Assembly: GCA_963773465.1 (NCBI GenBank)
Contig: CAVZBF010000002.1
Location: forward strand, 744,001-808,000
Reading direction: 5' to 3'
DNA: 64,000 bases
Source of the DNA: VBAS01 sp963773465
Lineage (GTDB): Bacteria > Bacteroidota > Bacteroidia > Chitinophagales > Chitinophagaceae
The translations under genes were made by a program, and so were the position numbers. Position 1 is the first letter of the stretch. The number at the start of each line of letters is the position of its first letter. Shown here piece after piece: positions 8,393 to 17,435 of the stretch. The notes under the pieces were generated by a model, which was not told where the DNA came from, did not search any database, and was given only the letters and a program-made list of their open reading frames with translations.

Positions 8393-9670
8393 CTATTTGA
8401 AATTGTCGTTATAAACACTCACTCCTGCGCCATTCATTAGCTTAATATCTTTTACTGCTCCGGCGCCAAGAAAACTAAACCGGAGCCCCACTACTTCTCC
8501 TGCATCTTTTTTATAAGTTTCCTGCCGGATTAGTTTATCATTTAAAAATACTTTCATACTCCTGTTCTTTATTTCTATTTTAATGGGTGTCCATTCAGAC
8601 AGATCAGCGCTGAAAGAAGAGAGATCATTTGATTTTCCATACAGAAAAAAATCATTTACCAGCAAATTGATATCACTTGTGCAACCCGGTATTGTAAAAG
8701 GAACAATGAATGCGCCTTTACTGCATAAAACAAAAATCTTTGCCGACTTACAAACGGCAGGCCCTTCGGCGAATGTATTTTTAATAGAAGATTCTAAAGA
8801 AAAGTTATCGCTTTGCAAATTTTCGAATGGCTTTACAAGATGATAGGTAAGCCAGGTCGGCTTTGTTATCGTTTTTATTTCAGTTAAAACATTTTCACTT
8901 ACTTCCATTTTTTCTTTTAGTAACAGCTCTCCTTTCTTTACATAAGTTGGAATTGGCTGATGATCGATTGTTGCTATCCATTTATCAGCCTTGATAAAGA
9001 GGTCATGCTCTTTTACAATTTTTCCGTCTAAAATTAGCTTAGCCCGGAAATAACCCGGGAAATAATAAATGGCTGTTGCTTCTTTTTGGCCGGGTTGAAG
9101 TGTAACTGTTCTTGAAGTATCCCATGATTGCTGAATCACTGTTTTTCCGGGAGTGTTTCCTTTCAAATCGACATTAAACACAACACTATTCGGTAATCCT
9201 TCTGCTAAAGGCTTACTGGTAAAAACAATTTGTTTTTCATTTTTAAGTGCCGGAGAAGATTTGCCGGATAAAAGTGTAAAGGCAAGAATGGCCACCACCC
9301 CGGTTGCAACCGCGGCAATTGGCCAAACTTTTCCCTGCAGAATAAATTTTTTCTTAACGAGTGTTTTTACTTCAGGCTCTTTCTGTTTTTTTAATGATTG
9401 TTTGGATTTAAAATCCATCCAGCTTTCGTAACCAAGAAAAGCGGCTAATGCATTTAACGTAACAGTGCTGGGGAGGCTTTCGTATTTCAGTTTGCCGAAA
9501 ATTCTTTTTAATGTTGTTCCGCTCAGGTTCACCCCTGTCGCATCCAGAATTTTATCGCTGAGTTCTGTAAACTCATAATTGCGCCATTCTTCTGCAGGCC
9601 GCCAATTTAGTTTTTGTTCTATCAACCTGGTGCAGAGCTGCAGGTATTCGGTATCATGATTCATTGTCAT
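8393..9670 (-). CDS. Membrane-anchored protein: N-terminal HTH-like domain, one TM, beta-rich C-terminus
   Basis: 425 residues (start at the first or third codon). Residues 1-85 form a helical module (LSGTTLKRIFGKLKYESLPSTVTLNALAAFLGY) that looks like a compact helix-turn-helix or adaptor. One membrane helix follows (about 111-133, VWPIAAVATGVVAILAFTLLS). The outer part ends in a beta-rich concanavalin/LamG-like domain (from about 275). I know proteins of this layout only as uncharacterised in Bacteroidota. The divergent gene next to it also appears to carry a lectin-like domain, hinting at a surface-signal function. Confidence 0.6.
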   Translation of the reverse strand: MTMNHDTEYLQLCTRLIEQKLNWRPAEEWRNYEFTELSDKILDATGVNLSGTTLKRIFGKLKYESLPSTVTLNALAAFLGYESWMDFKSKQSLKKQKEPEVKTLVKKKFILQGKVWPIAAVATGVVAILAFTLLSGKSSPALKNEKQIVFTSKPLAEGLPNSVVFNVDLKGNTPGKTVIQQSWDTSRTVTLQPGQKEATAIYYFPGYFRAKLILDGKIVKEHDLFIKADKWIATIDHQPIPTYVKKGELLLKEKMEVSENVLTEIKTITKPTWLTYHLVKPFENLQSDNFSLESSIKNTFAEGPAVCKSAKIFVLCSKGAFIVPFTIPGCTSDINLLVNDFFLYGKSNDLSSFSADLSEWTPIKIEIKNRSMKVFLNDKLIRQETYKKDAGEVVGLRFSFLGAGAVKDIKLMNGAGVSVYNDNFK

Positions 9671-9766
9671 CGCTAAAAATGTTTTGTTTCAACTTGCACC
9701 AACTTGCACGCCTTTGTATAAGATCCCGGTGCTCTCCTGCTTTAATTTTGGAAAAAAATCAATGCT

Positions 9767-10927
9767 ATGAAGTTACAGACATTATCCGCAATCATTTTCC
9801 TTTCATCCATTTTAACAACGGTACATAGTCAAAACATTATTCCATTTACCGACAAGCGATGGAAGATAGAAGGCCAGGGCCAGATGATTGAATTTTATAA
9901 AGGCTATGAATGTATTTACCTGAGAGGTGCCCGGGCTACGCTTGCCGACGCACAATTCCTGAATGGCATTATTGAATTTGATATGTGCCTGACAGAGCAA
10001 ACAGCATTTGCCGGATTATTTTTCCGGCAAACCGATCCCGGCAATTATGAAGAATTTTATTTCAGGGCACATCAGTCCGGCAGGCCGGATTCATACCAGT
10101 ATACACCTGTTTTCAATGGCGATCCTGCATGGCAATTATATCATGACCAATTTGATGCGGTGAACGACGGTTATATTCATTGGAAACCAAGAGCTGAACT
10201 AAATGGATTTAATGGTGTGATTGAATATCCATTTGAACGTTGGGTACACGTAAAGCTCCTGGTAAAAAATGATAAGGGAGAATTATATTTTGATAACAAT
10301 CCGGAGCCGGCGGCCGTTATCAAAAAACTTTTGCAGGAACAAAAAGCCGGTGCGGTTGGTGTTTACTGCAATGTGAGTGCAATGCGGTTTGCAAATTTTT
10401 CTTTTACTAAAACAAACGATGTCGTATTAAAAAAGAATGCAGCTGCATTAAACATTATCCCGGCAAACTCCATTATGCAGTGGCAGGTATCAAATCCTTT
10501 TAAAGAAGATGTGTTGAAAGATAAAAATTTACTGGATGCCTCATTTGTAAATAAATTAAAGTGGACAAAGCTCGCAATAGAAAATGGCGGATTTGCAAAT
10601 CTTGCAAGATTATCAACCGTTACAGACTCGAATACCGTTCTTGCAAAAATTACAGTGGTATCCGATAAAGACCAGCTGAAGAAATTAGACATTGGATATA
10701 GCGATCGTGTACAAGCATTTTGTAACGGGCAGGCAATTTATAGTGGTAATAATAATTTCCGCACAAGAGATTATCGTTATCTCGGCACCATCGGTTATTT
10801 CGATGCTATTTATTTACCATTAAAAAAAGGAGAAAATACAATTATCCTTGCAGTATCAGAAACTTTTGGGGGCTGGGGAGTAATGGGTAAATGGGAAAAT
10901 TTGGATGGGATAACGGTGAAGGATTAA
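9767..10927 (+). CDS. Secreted protein with concanavalin A/LamG-like domain
   Basis: 386 residues with a signal peptide (MKLQTLSAIIFLSSILTTVHSQ). Residues about 25-225 show the strand pattern of a LamG / 3-keto-disaccharide-hydrolase-like jelly roll: FLNGIIEFDM, AGLFFRQTDPGNYEEFYFRAH, FERWVHVKLLV, GAVGVYCNVSAMRFANFSF. The C-terminal 150 residues form a second beta domain. Catalytic residues were not identified, so it may bind or cleave a glycan. It is transcribed away from the membrane protein at 8393-9670, with a 96-bp shared upstream region. Confidence 0.7.
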   Translation: MKLQTLSAIIFLSSILTTVHSQNIIPFTDKRWKIEGQGQMIEFYKGYECIYLRGARATLADAQFLNGIIEFDMCLTEQTAFAGLFFRQTDPGNYEEFYFRAHQSGRPDSYQYTPVFNGDPAWQLYHDQFDAVNDGYIHWKPRAELNGFNGVIEYPFERWVHVKLLVKNDKGELYFDNNPEPAAVIKKLLQEQKAGAVGVYCNVSAMRFANFSFTKTNDVVLKKNAAALNIIPANSIMQWQVSNPFKEDVLKDKNLLDASFVNKLKWTKLAIENGGFANLARLSTVTDSNTVLAKITVVSDKDQLKKLDIGYSDRVQAFCNGQAIYSGNNNFRTRDYRYLGTIGYFDAIYLPLKKGENTIILAVSETFGGWGVMGKWENLDGITVKD

Positions 10928-10928
10928 A

Positions 10929-11702
10929 TTATTTTAGAATTGTAAAAGCAGAAAGCTCATTATTATTTCTAATTTTTTTCCTGTAGTTCTTAAAAAAACT
11001 ATTCCAGCGGAGTTTGAGTACTCCGAGTATTCCTTCTTTTACAATTCCTTTATTCATTTTTGATGTGCCATGTGTGCGGTCCTGGAAGATGATGGGTACT
11101 TCAACTATTTTAAACCCGAGTTTCCATGCAGCAAATTTCATTTCGATCTGGAAAGCATAACCAACAAAACTGATCGCATCGAGATTCATTGCTTCCAGCA
11201 CTTCCTTTTTATAACATACAAAACCTGCCGTTGGATCTTTCACCGGCATCCATGTTATCATTCTTGTATAAAGCGATCCGCCTTTGGATAATGCAATTCT
11301 ATCCCAGGGCCAGTTGATAACTCCTCCTTCGCTTACATAACGTGAACCGACCGCCACATCAGCACCATCTTTTTTGCACGCATCATACAAACGCGAAAGA
11401 TCTTTAGGATTGTGGGAGAAGTCAGCATCAATTTCAAAAATATAATTGTATCCCTTAGCCAGTGCCCATTTAAACCCATGTATATAAGCGGTGCCTAAAC
11501 CAAGCTTACCGGTTCTTTCTTCCAAAAACAATTTGCCAGTATATGTTGGCTGAAGCTCTTTTACGATTCGGGCAGTACCATCAGGCGAACCATCATCGAT
11601 CACCAATACATGATAATCCTGTTGCAAACCAAAAACTGCAGAAAGAATATTTGCAATATTCTCCTGTTCATTATAAGTAGGTATAATTACAAGTTTCTCC
11701 AA
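10929..11702 (-). CDS. Polyprenol-phosphate mannosyltransferase-like GT2 glycosyltransferase
   Basis: 257 residues with the GT2 fold: IPTYNEQENI near the N-terminus, VIDDGSPDGTA (about 35-45), the EIDADFSHNP DxD-type motif (about 92-101) and AVGSRYV. It ends with a basic amphipathic stretch (KLRWNSFFKNYRKKIR) and lacks the C-terminal membrane helices of larger DPM1-like enzymes. The best fit is a dolichol/undecaprenyl-phosphate mannose synthase; the donor sugar is inferred from the family only. It is convergent with the preceding secreted protein. Confidence 0.85.
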   Translation of the reverse strand: MEKLVIIPTYNEQENIANILSAVFGLQQDYHVLVIDDGSPDGTARIVKELQPTYTGKLFLEERTGKLGLGTAYIHGFKWALAKGYNYIFEIDADFSHNPKDLSRLYDACKKDGADVAVGSRYVSEGGVINWPWDRIALSKGGSLYTRMITWMPVKDPTAGFVCYKKEVLEAMNLDAISFVGYAFQIEMKFAAWKLGFKIVEVPIIFQDRTHGTSKMNKGIVKEGILGVLKLRWNSFFKNYRKKIRNNNELSAFTILK

Positions 11703-11773
11703 AAGAGTTGGCTCAGGGAAAACGAATTTACAATTTTTGATTTTGCTTCAGCTAAAAACTTGAAGGACGAATG

Positions 11774-12541
11774 TTAATTCTTCTTAAGAAGGCTGCGGGT
11801 TCTTATTTCAGTGAGCTTTTGTTTTGTGTATTGAGGAAAGTCACCCTTCATCATCCAATCATAATATTGCGGTTCAGTTCTTAAAACTTCGGCTACAGCT
11901 CTGCCTTTATATTTCCCGAAGTTGAATATCTCAATTCCATTTTCCATTATAAAGCGGCGTGCAAAGTCAACAATCGGCTCTTCACCGATCAATTTAAGTA
12001 CAGAATCTACGGAAGTTCCCAGGTCAGGATAACGCTCCAGTTGTGCGATCAATATTTCATGTGTAGCGCTTGCATCAATTTCAGCGCTATGGGCACCATC
12101 AAGAACTTTATTACAGTAGAATTTATAAGCGGCACTTAATGTACGTTGCTCCATCCGGTGAAAAATATTTTGTACATCAAGCAATCGTCGCCCTTTCATG
12201 TCAAAATCAACTTCGGCCCGTAAAAATTCTTCAACAAGCATCGGGATATCGAAACGGTTGCTGTTATATCCCCCGATATCACAACCATCGAGCATTTGCT
12301 TCAGCTCCTGTGCAACATCTTTAAATACCGGCGCATCTTTCACCATTTCATCAGTGATGCCATGGAGGTCAGTTGACTGTTTTGGGATGGGGATCTGAGG
12401 ATTTATGAGTTTACGCTTAACGCTGCGCTTGCCATCGGTGAGCACTTTAACAATTGCAATTTCAATGATTCTGTCAGTGGCAAGGTTGATCCCTGTCGTC
12501 TCTAAGTCAATAAAAGCCAGCGGTTTTGTAAGTTGGAGCAT
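11774..12541 (-). CDS. DEDDh 3'-5' exonuclease (DnaQ-like)
   Basis: 255 residues. ExoI motif FIDLETTG (about 10-17), ExoII around GYNSNRFDIPML, and ExoIII in AHSAEIDASATHEIL with the catalytic His give the full DEDDh set. A C-terminal part (FGKYKGRAVAEVLRTEPQYYDWMMKGDFP) matches the small domain found in many Bacteroidota exonucleases of this kind. Likely a stand-alone repair or RNA-processing nuclease rather than the DNA polymerase III epsilon subunit. Monocistronic; 71 bp separate it from the glycosyltransferase. Confidence 0.87.
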   Translation of the reverse strand: MLQLTKPLAFIDLETTGINLATDRIIEIAIVKVLTDGKRSVKRKLINPQIPIPKQSTDLHGITDEMVKDAPVFKDVAQELKQMLDGCDIGGYNSNRFDIPMLVEEFLRAEVDFDMKGRRLLDVQNIFHRMEQRTLSAAYKFYCNKVLDGAHSAEIDASATHEILIAQLERYPDLGTSVDSVLKLIGEEPIVDFARRFIMENGIEIFNFGKYKGRAVAEVLRTEPQYYDWMMKGDFPQYTKQKLTEIRTRSLLKKN

Positions 12542-12675
12542 CTTTTTAGTCCGTGTTTTTCAGGGCGGTAAAGGTACGTGAATGTTTGCATCGTAAAAGC
12601 CTGATTCTTAAAAAATCTGGCTTATCTTTATAAAATAAAATTTACGTTTAGCCGTTAAACTAAAAATCAAATTCA

Positions 12676-12801
12676 ATGAAAACTAAATTACTCGCCGGAT
12701 TTGCTTTAATCATTATGGCACTAACTGTTTGTTCGTGTGCCACATCCCGCAAATATGGCTGTCCCCAGGTATCAGTAGAAACAAAAAAATACAAGGTTTA
12801 A
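12676..12801 (+). CDS. Small lipoprotein, 41 residues
   Basis: A short frame translating to a signal peptide with a lipobox (MALTVCSC, acylated Cys about 20) and a 20-residue mature peptide (CATSRKYGCPQVSVETKKYK). Small lipoproteins of this shape are common in Bacteroidota, and codon use looks coding. The spacing places it directly upstream of the his leader, but it is probably a separate unit. Function unknown. Confidence 0.6.
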   Translation: MKTKLLAGFALIIMALTVCSCATSRKYGCPQVSVETKKYKV

Positions 12802-12826
12802 CCGTTTCCCCTATTTTTGCTTTGCA

Positions 12827-12877
12827 ATGATAAATCGTATACATAATCATCATCACCATATCTTACCCCACCGGTAG
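12827..12877 (+). CDS. hisL: Histidine operon leader peptide
   Basis: A 16-codon frame, M-I-N-R-I-H-N-H-H-H-H-I-L-P-H-R, in which six codons are histidine, four of them in a row at 12848-12859. It ends with TAG at 12875-12877, 91 bp before hisG. His-codon runs followed by a terminator are the hallmark of his attenuation; ribosome stalling here senses charged tRNA-His. TATTTTTG at 12812-12819 matches the Bacteroidota -7 consensus TAnnTTTG and could be the promoter, which would leave almost no untranslated leader. Confidence 0.85.
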   Translation: MINRIHNHHHHILPHR

Positions 12878-12937
12878 GCCGTGATGGTTATTATGTAATA
12901 ACATAAACTTTTTAAGGGCTTACAAATTTGTAGGCCC
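12851..12937 (+). promoter_or_regulatory. His operon transcription attenuator (four pairing arms)
   Basis: Arm 1 carries the His codons (CATCAC 12851-12856, TACC 12864-12867) and pairs with arm 2 (GGTA 12873-12876, GTGATG 12881-12886). Arm 2 also contains GTAGGCC (12874-12880), identical to the 7-mer in arm 4 (12930-12936). Both can pair with arm 3, GGCTTAC (12917-12923). Stalling on His codons would free arm 2 to capture arm 3 (antiterminator); otherwise arms 3 and 4 form the terminator. All pairings were checked by hand; no folding energy was computed. Confidence 0.8.
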
Positions 12938-12948
12938 TTTTTCTTTTT
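12916..12948 (+). terminator. Attenuator terminator upstream of hisG
   Basis: Stem GGGCTTAC (12916-12923) with GTAGGCCC (12930-12937), extendable by A-T pairs into the loop, followed by TTTTTCTTTTT (12938-12948). It lies 20 bp before the hisG ATG and downstream of the leader peptide, so it must be conditional. Confidence 0.88.
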
Positions 12949-12968
12949 AACCTATATACAATTATACA

Positions 12969-13829
12969 ATGAATGAGAATTTAAAAATTGCAGTGCAGAA
13001 AAAAGGAAGATTGTATGATGGCTCGATATCATTACTGAAAGAATGTGGTATTGATGTAAGTAATGGCAACAATCAGCTAAGAGTGCAGGCAGCAAACTTT
13101 CCTTTGGAAGTTTTCTTTCTTCGTGATGATGATATTCCCGAATATGTACAGGATGCAGTGGTTGATATTGGATTTGTCGGGGAAAATGTGATCGCAGAAA
13201 AAAATAAGAAAGTAAGTTCAATTGAAAAGCTCGGATTTGGAAAATGCCGGTTGTCAATTGCAATTCCAAAATCAGGGGCTATAAAATCTCTTCCTGATTT
13301 AAATAATAAAAAAATTGCAACCAGCTATCCTTTGATTCTTTCAAATTATCTCAAAGAAAAAAATATTAATGCTACTATCCAGGAGATCAGTGGTTCAGTT
13401 GAAATAGCGCCGCGAATCGGGTTGGCCGATGCAATTTGTGATTTGGTTAGTTCGGGAAGTACATTATTCAGCAATGAACTGACAGAGCTGGAAACTGTTT
13501 TAAAATCAGAAGCAGTTTTGATCGCCAACAAAAATCTGTCGCCAGAAAAACAAGTCCTGCTTGACAAATTATTGTTCAGGATAAGAGCGGTGAAGAAAGC
13601 AAAAAATAATAAATACGTATTATTGAATGCCCCTAATGATAAGCTGGAAGATATTTGCAATCTGCTGCCGGGTATGAAAAGCCCAACTATTTTACCGCTT
13701 GCAGAAAAAGGATGGAGCTCCGTACATTCTGTTATCAGTGAAGATGATTTTTGGAATGTGATCGAAAACCTGAAAGCAACCGGCGCACAGGGAATATTGA
13801 TTGTGCCGATTGAGAAGATGATAATTTAG
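12969..13829 (+). CDS. hisG: ATP phosphoribosyltransferase, long form
   Basis: First enzyme of histidine synthesis: PRPP + ATP to phosphoribosyl-ATP. At 286 residues it is the long HisG with a C-terminal regulatory ACT-like domain (about 215-286, ending GAQGILIVPIEKMI), so it should be inhibited by histidine and need no HisZ. The opening (LKIAVQKKGRLYDGS), VDIGFVGENV and the PRPP loop region (DLVSSGSTLFSNEL) are all present. First structural gene after the attenuator. Confidence 0.95.
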   Translation: MNENLKIAVQKKGRLYDGSISLLKECGIDVSNGNNQLRVQAANFPLEVFFLRDDDIPEYVQDAVVDIGFVGENVIAEKNKKVSSIEKLGFGKCRLSIAIPKSGAIKSLPDLNNKKIATSYPLILSNYLKEKNINATIQEISGSVEIAPRIGLADAICDLVSSGSTLFSNELTELETVLKSEAVLIANKNLSPEKQVLLDKLLFRIRAVKKAKNNKYVLLNAPNDKLEDICNLLPGMKSPTILPLAEKGWSSVHSVISEDDFWNVIENLKATGAQGILIVPIEKMII

Positions 13830-13836
13830 AACCACG

Positions 13837-13854
13837 TCCCGATAGCTATCGGGA
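13837..13854. repeat. 18-bp perfect palindrome between hisG and hisD
   Basis: TCCCGATAGCTATCGGGA. The same TCCCGA...TCGGGA family recurs inside hisH (17754-17787) and before hisIE (20562-20579), so it is a dispersed element in this operon rather than an operator for one gene. Confidence 0.8.
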
Positions 13855-13872
13855 AAAAAGATTTTAAGGATT

Positions 13873-15155
13873 ATGATGATAAATGTGATAAAATATCCGG
13901 ATAGAAATGAATGGCAGGAGATGGTCAGCAGACCTGTAATTGAAAATGTGTCTTTAGAAAAAACGGTGAGAAAGATATTAGAAAAAGTAAAAGCCAAAGG
14001 AGATAAGGCGGTTCGCAAATACACAAAAGAGTTTGATGGAGTAAAACTGAAGAAATTGGCTGTAAGTAATAACGAGATCGATGCCGCTGATGATTTATTA
14101 AGCGCCGATTTAAAAAAAGCAATACAACAGGCAAGATTAAATATTGAAAAATTTCACAGGTCACAGCTTGAAGAAATAGAAGTGATAGAAACGATGCCAG
14201 GTATAAATTGCTGGAGAAGATCAGTTGGCATTGAAAAGATAGGTCTCTATGTCCCCGGCGGCTCTGCTCCCCTGTTCTCAACAGTTTTAATGCTTGCGAT
14301 ACCTGCTTCAATTGCCGGTTGTAAAGAAATTGTTTTATGTTCACCACCTTCAAAAGATGGCAATATGCACCCGGCTATTTTATATGCAGCTAAGCTTTGT
14401 GGTGTTACAAAAATTTTTAAAGCGGGTGGCGTGCAGGCTATTGCTGCAATGGCTTTTGGAACTGAAACAATTCCCAACGTGTTTAAAATATTCGGACCGG
14501 GTAACCAATATGTGACTGCTGCGAAACAACTGATCCAGCAAGAAGGTGTTGCAATTGATATGCTTGCAGGACCGTCAGAAGTTTTAGTAATTGCCGATGA
14601 TGCGGCCATTCCAGAATTTGTTGCCGCTGATCTTTTATCACAAGCCGAACATGGAGCAGATTCACAAGTAATTTTATTAACTACGGACGAAGCGATCGCT
14701 AAAAATGTTCAAGCACGTATAAATGAACAATTAAAAGAATTACCAAGAAAGGAAATTGCAGAGAAAGCTTTGGCAAACAGTAAAATTATTTTAGTGAATA
14801 CAATCGATGAAGCGATTGAACTGTCAAATCTTTATGCCCCGGAGCATTTAATTCTTTCGTGCAATGATGCAGAAGGATTGAGTAACAAGATCATTTCCGC
14901 CGGGTCCGTATTTATCGGAAATTATTCACCTGAAACTGCTGGTGATTATGCAAGCGGCACAAATCATACATTGCCGACAAATGGTTATGCAGCGATGTAC
15001 AGTGGCGTTTCAGTTGATAGCTTTGTAAAAAAAATAACCTTTCAGCAATTGACAAAAGAAGGATTAGAAAAATTGGAGAGACAGTAATGCAAATGGCGAC
15101 AGCGGAAGGATTAGATGCTCATGGAAATGCGGTAGCAATAAGACTAAAGAAATAA
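13873..15155 (+). CDS. hisD: Histidinol dehydrogenase, 3' frameshift
   Basis: Zinc enzyme making the last two oxidations from histidinol to histidine. Core motifs are intact: IEKIGLYVPGGSAPLFST, FGPGNQYVTAAK, GPSEVLVIAD, the zinc ligand region LLSQAEHGADSQ, and NLYAPEHLIL. The uninterrupted frame ends at 15087 in LEKLERQ, but the conserved HisD tail (GETVMQMATAEGLDAHGNAVAIRLKK) follows in the next frame to a TAA at 15153-15155. One extra G near 15076 restores LGETVMQ. hisC starts 2 bp later, supporting the longer end. Probably a base-call error. Confidence 0.92.
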
Positions 15156-15157
15156 CA

Positions 15158-16213
15158 ATGGAATTTAATTTAGATAGTTTGGTAAGAGATAATATCAAAA
15201 AGATGACAGCTTATTCATCGGCAAGGCATGATTTCACAGGCAATGCATCTGTTTTTCTGGATGCAAATGAAAATTCTTTTGGTTCTCCCCTTCCCGATAA
15301 TTTTAACCGGTATCCTGATCCGCTGCAGATCCGGGTAAAAGAAAAGTTGAGCAGGATAAAAGGCGTTCCTTCTCAAAATATTTTCCTTGGCAATGGCAGT
15401 GATGAAGCAATTGATTTACTCTACCGCATCTTTTGCCAGCCCGGCCGTGATAATGTTATGATCTTCCCTCCCACTTATGGCATGTATGAAGTTTGTGCAG
15501 AAATGAATGATGTGAAAGTAAAAAAAGTAAATCTCACCAAAGACTATCAATTAGACCTGGAGGCGATTGAAAATGCAATCGATCCTTTTACTAAATTGAT
15601 TCTTATTTGTTCTCCCAATAACCCTACTGGTAACAGCATTAACCGCACTGATATTGAAACGATCCTCAATAATTTTGATGGCATTGTGGCAATTGATGAG
15701 GCCTATATCAATTACGCAAAGCAAAAAACATTTATAGCCGGGCTTACCGAATATCCAAACCTCGTTGTTATGCAAACACTGAGCAAGGCATGGGGATTGG
15801 CAGGATTACGACTCGGGATGGCATTTGCCTCACAACCCATCATCGACTTGATGAATAAAGTAAAATATCCTTACAATATCAATACCGCTACACAACTGCT
15901 GGCACTGGAAGCGCTGGACAATATTGAATGGGTGAATGAACATATTGCGACTACAGTCGTTGAAAGAGAAAAATTAAAGAATGAGTTATTGAATATTTCG
16001 GGCACGGAAATCGTGTTTCCTTCCGATGCAAATTTTCTTTTAGTAAGAATGAAAGAAGCGAGAAAAATCTACGGGCAGTTGTGTGATAAAGGAATTATTG
16101 TAAGAGACAGAAGCAAAGTTATTTTATGTGAAGATTGCCTGCGTATTACCATTGGCACACCAGAAGAGAATAAACAATTGATAGAAGAGTTGTCAAAATA
16201 TAAATCGAACTAA
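15158..16213 (+). CDS. hisC: Histidinol-phosphate aminotransferase
   Basis: 351-residue fold-type I PLP enzyme converting imidazole acetol-phosphate to histidinol-phosphate. The PLP lysine is K210 in TLSKAWGLAGLRLG. LGNGSDEAIDLL, CSPNNPTGN and AIDEAYINYA are in the right order, and the C-terminal arginine that binds the substrate phosphate lies in LRITIGTPEEN. Intact frame; its stop TAA is immediately followed by the hisB ATG. Confidence 0.95.
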   Translation: MEFNLDSLVRDNIKKMTAYSSARHDFTGNASVFLDANENSFGSPLPDNFNRYPDPLQIRVKEKLSRIKGVPSQNIFLGNGSDEAIDLLYRIFCQPGRDNVMIFPPTYGMYEVCAEMNDVKVKKVNLTKDYQLDLEAIENAIDPFTKLILICSPNNPTGNSINRTDIETILNNFDGIVAIDEAYINYAKQKTFIAGLTEYPNLVVMQTLSKAWGLAGLRLGMAFASQPIIDLMNKVKYPYNINTATQLLALEALDNIEWVNEHIATTVVEREKLKNELLNISGTEIVFPSDANFLLVRMKEARKIYGQLCDKGIIVRDRSKVILCEDCLRITIGTPEENKQLIEELSKYKSN

Positions 16214-17394
16214 ATGGATTCAGCAAATCTAAGTACCCCCGTTAGGGGGAAGGGGGCAAACGAGTTTTATTTATTGACCGGGATGGAACAATTATAAAAG
16301 AGGCGCCGCCAACTTATCAAATCGATTCATTTGAGAAAATGGAATTTTACCCGCGAATGTTTACATGGCTTTCACGTATCGCCAAAGAATTCGATTACGA
16401 GTTGGTAATGCCAACCAACCAGGATGGATTAGGTACCGCGGCATTTCCTGAAAACAGTTTTTGGCCGGTACATAATTTTATCATGAAGAACTTAAAAGGT
16501 GAAGGAATAATTTTCAAAGAAGTGCTCATTGATAAAACATTTGCAAAGGACAATGCCCCCACAAGAAAACCTGGCATTGGAATGTTTACAAATTATCTAA
16601 ACAATGCTGAATATGATCTCGCAAATTCATTTGTAATTGGGGACAGGATAACGGATGTTCAACTGGCAAAAAATCTCGGGTGCAAGGCGATTTGGATAAA
16701 CAATGATCCGGATCTCGGTGGTGCAGAGATCAGCGATACATTGAAATCACTCGAATCAACGATTGCATTGGAAACAACTGAATGGAAAAAGATATATGAA
16801 TTCCTCAAGCTGGGAAATCGGTATATAAAACATGAACGAAACACGAACGAAACCAAGATCAGCATTGAACTGGATCTTGATGGCAGCGGCAAAACAGAGA
16901 TCAATACTGGTCTGAATTTTTTCAATCATATGCTCGAACAATTAGGCAGGCATAGTGGTGCTGATCTTAAAATTACTGTCAATGGTGATCTGCATATTGA
17001 TGAGCATCACACTATAGAAGATACTGCTATTGCATTAGGTGAAGCATTTGCAAAAGCATTGGGCAATAAAGCAGGTATCGCCCGGTATGGATTTACGTTG
17101 CCGATGGATGATTGTCTGGCACAAGTAGCAATCGATTTCGGCGGAAGAAGCTGGTTGGTATGGGATGCAAAATTTACAAGAGAAAAAATTGGCGATATGC
17201 CAGCAGAAATGTTTTATCATTTCTTTAAATCATTCAGTGATGCTGCCAAATGCAATTTGAATATAAAGGTTGAAGGTGATAACGAACATCATAAGATCGA
17301 ATCAATTTTTAAAGCAATGGCAAAGTCAATACAAATGGCGGTAAAAAGAGATGTAGAAAATATGCAATTGCCAACAACAAAAGGAACGCTATAG
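16214..17394 (+). CDS. hisB: Bifunctional histidinol-phosphatase/imidazoleglycerol-phosphate dehydratase, 5' frameshift
   Basis: Joins an N-terminal HAD phosphatase to a C-terminal IGP dehydratase (DHxx(H) metal sites: HHTIEDTAIALGEAF, DLHIDEHH, EHHKIESIFKAMA). The HAD nucleophile motif (RVLFIDRDGTI) lies at 16261-16293, upstream of the first ATG in that frame (16339), whereas the ATG directly after hisC (16214) is in another frame. Adding one G to the GGGGG at 16252-16256 joins them into a full HisB beginning MDSANLSTPVRGKGGKRVLFIDRDGT. The first 16 residues come from a hairpin-plus-G5 repeat, an odd addition. The motif VMPTNQDG has Pro where Val is usual. Confidence 0.92.
16236..16256. repeat. 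C5-GTTA-G5-AA-G5 element at the front of hisB
   Basis: CCCCC GTTA GGGGG hairpin followed by AA and a second GGGGG. It is translated as part of the HisB N-terminus and is where the hisB reading frame breaks. Comparable hairpin/G5 pieces precede the conserved cores of hisA and hisF. Confidence 0.55.
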
Positions 17395-17435
17395 GGTCGG
17401 GACGCTGAAAGCGGCCTGAACCGTAAACGAATAAA

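Noticed and set aside
13925..14665. Minus-strand open frames opposite hisD
   Set aside because: They are reverse-strand shadows of a clearly conserved hisD and show no family features.
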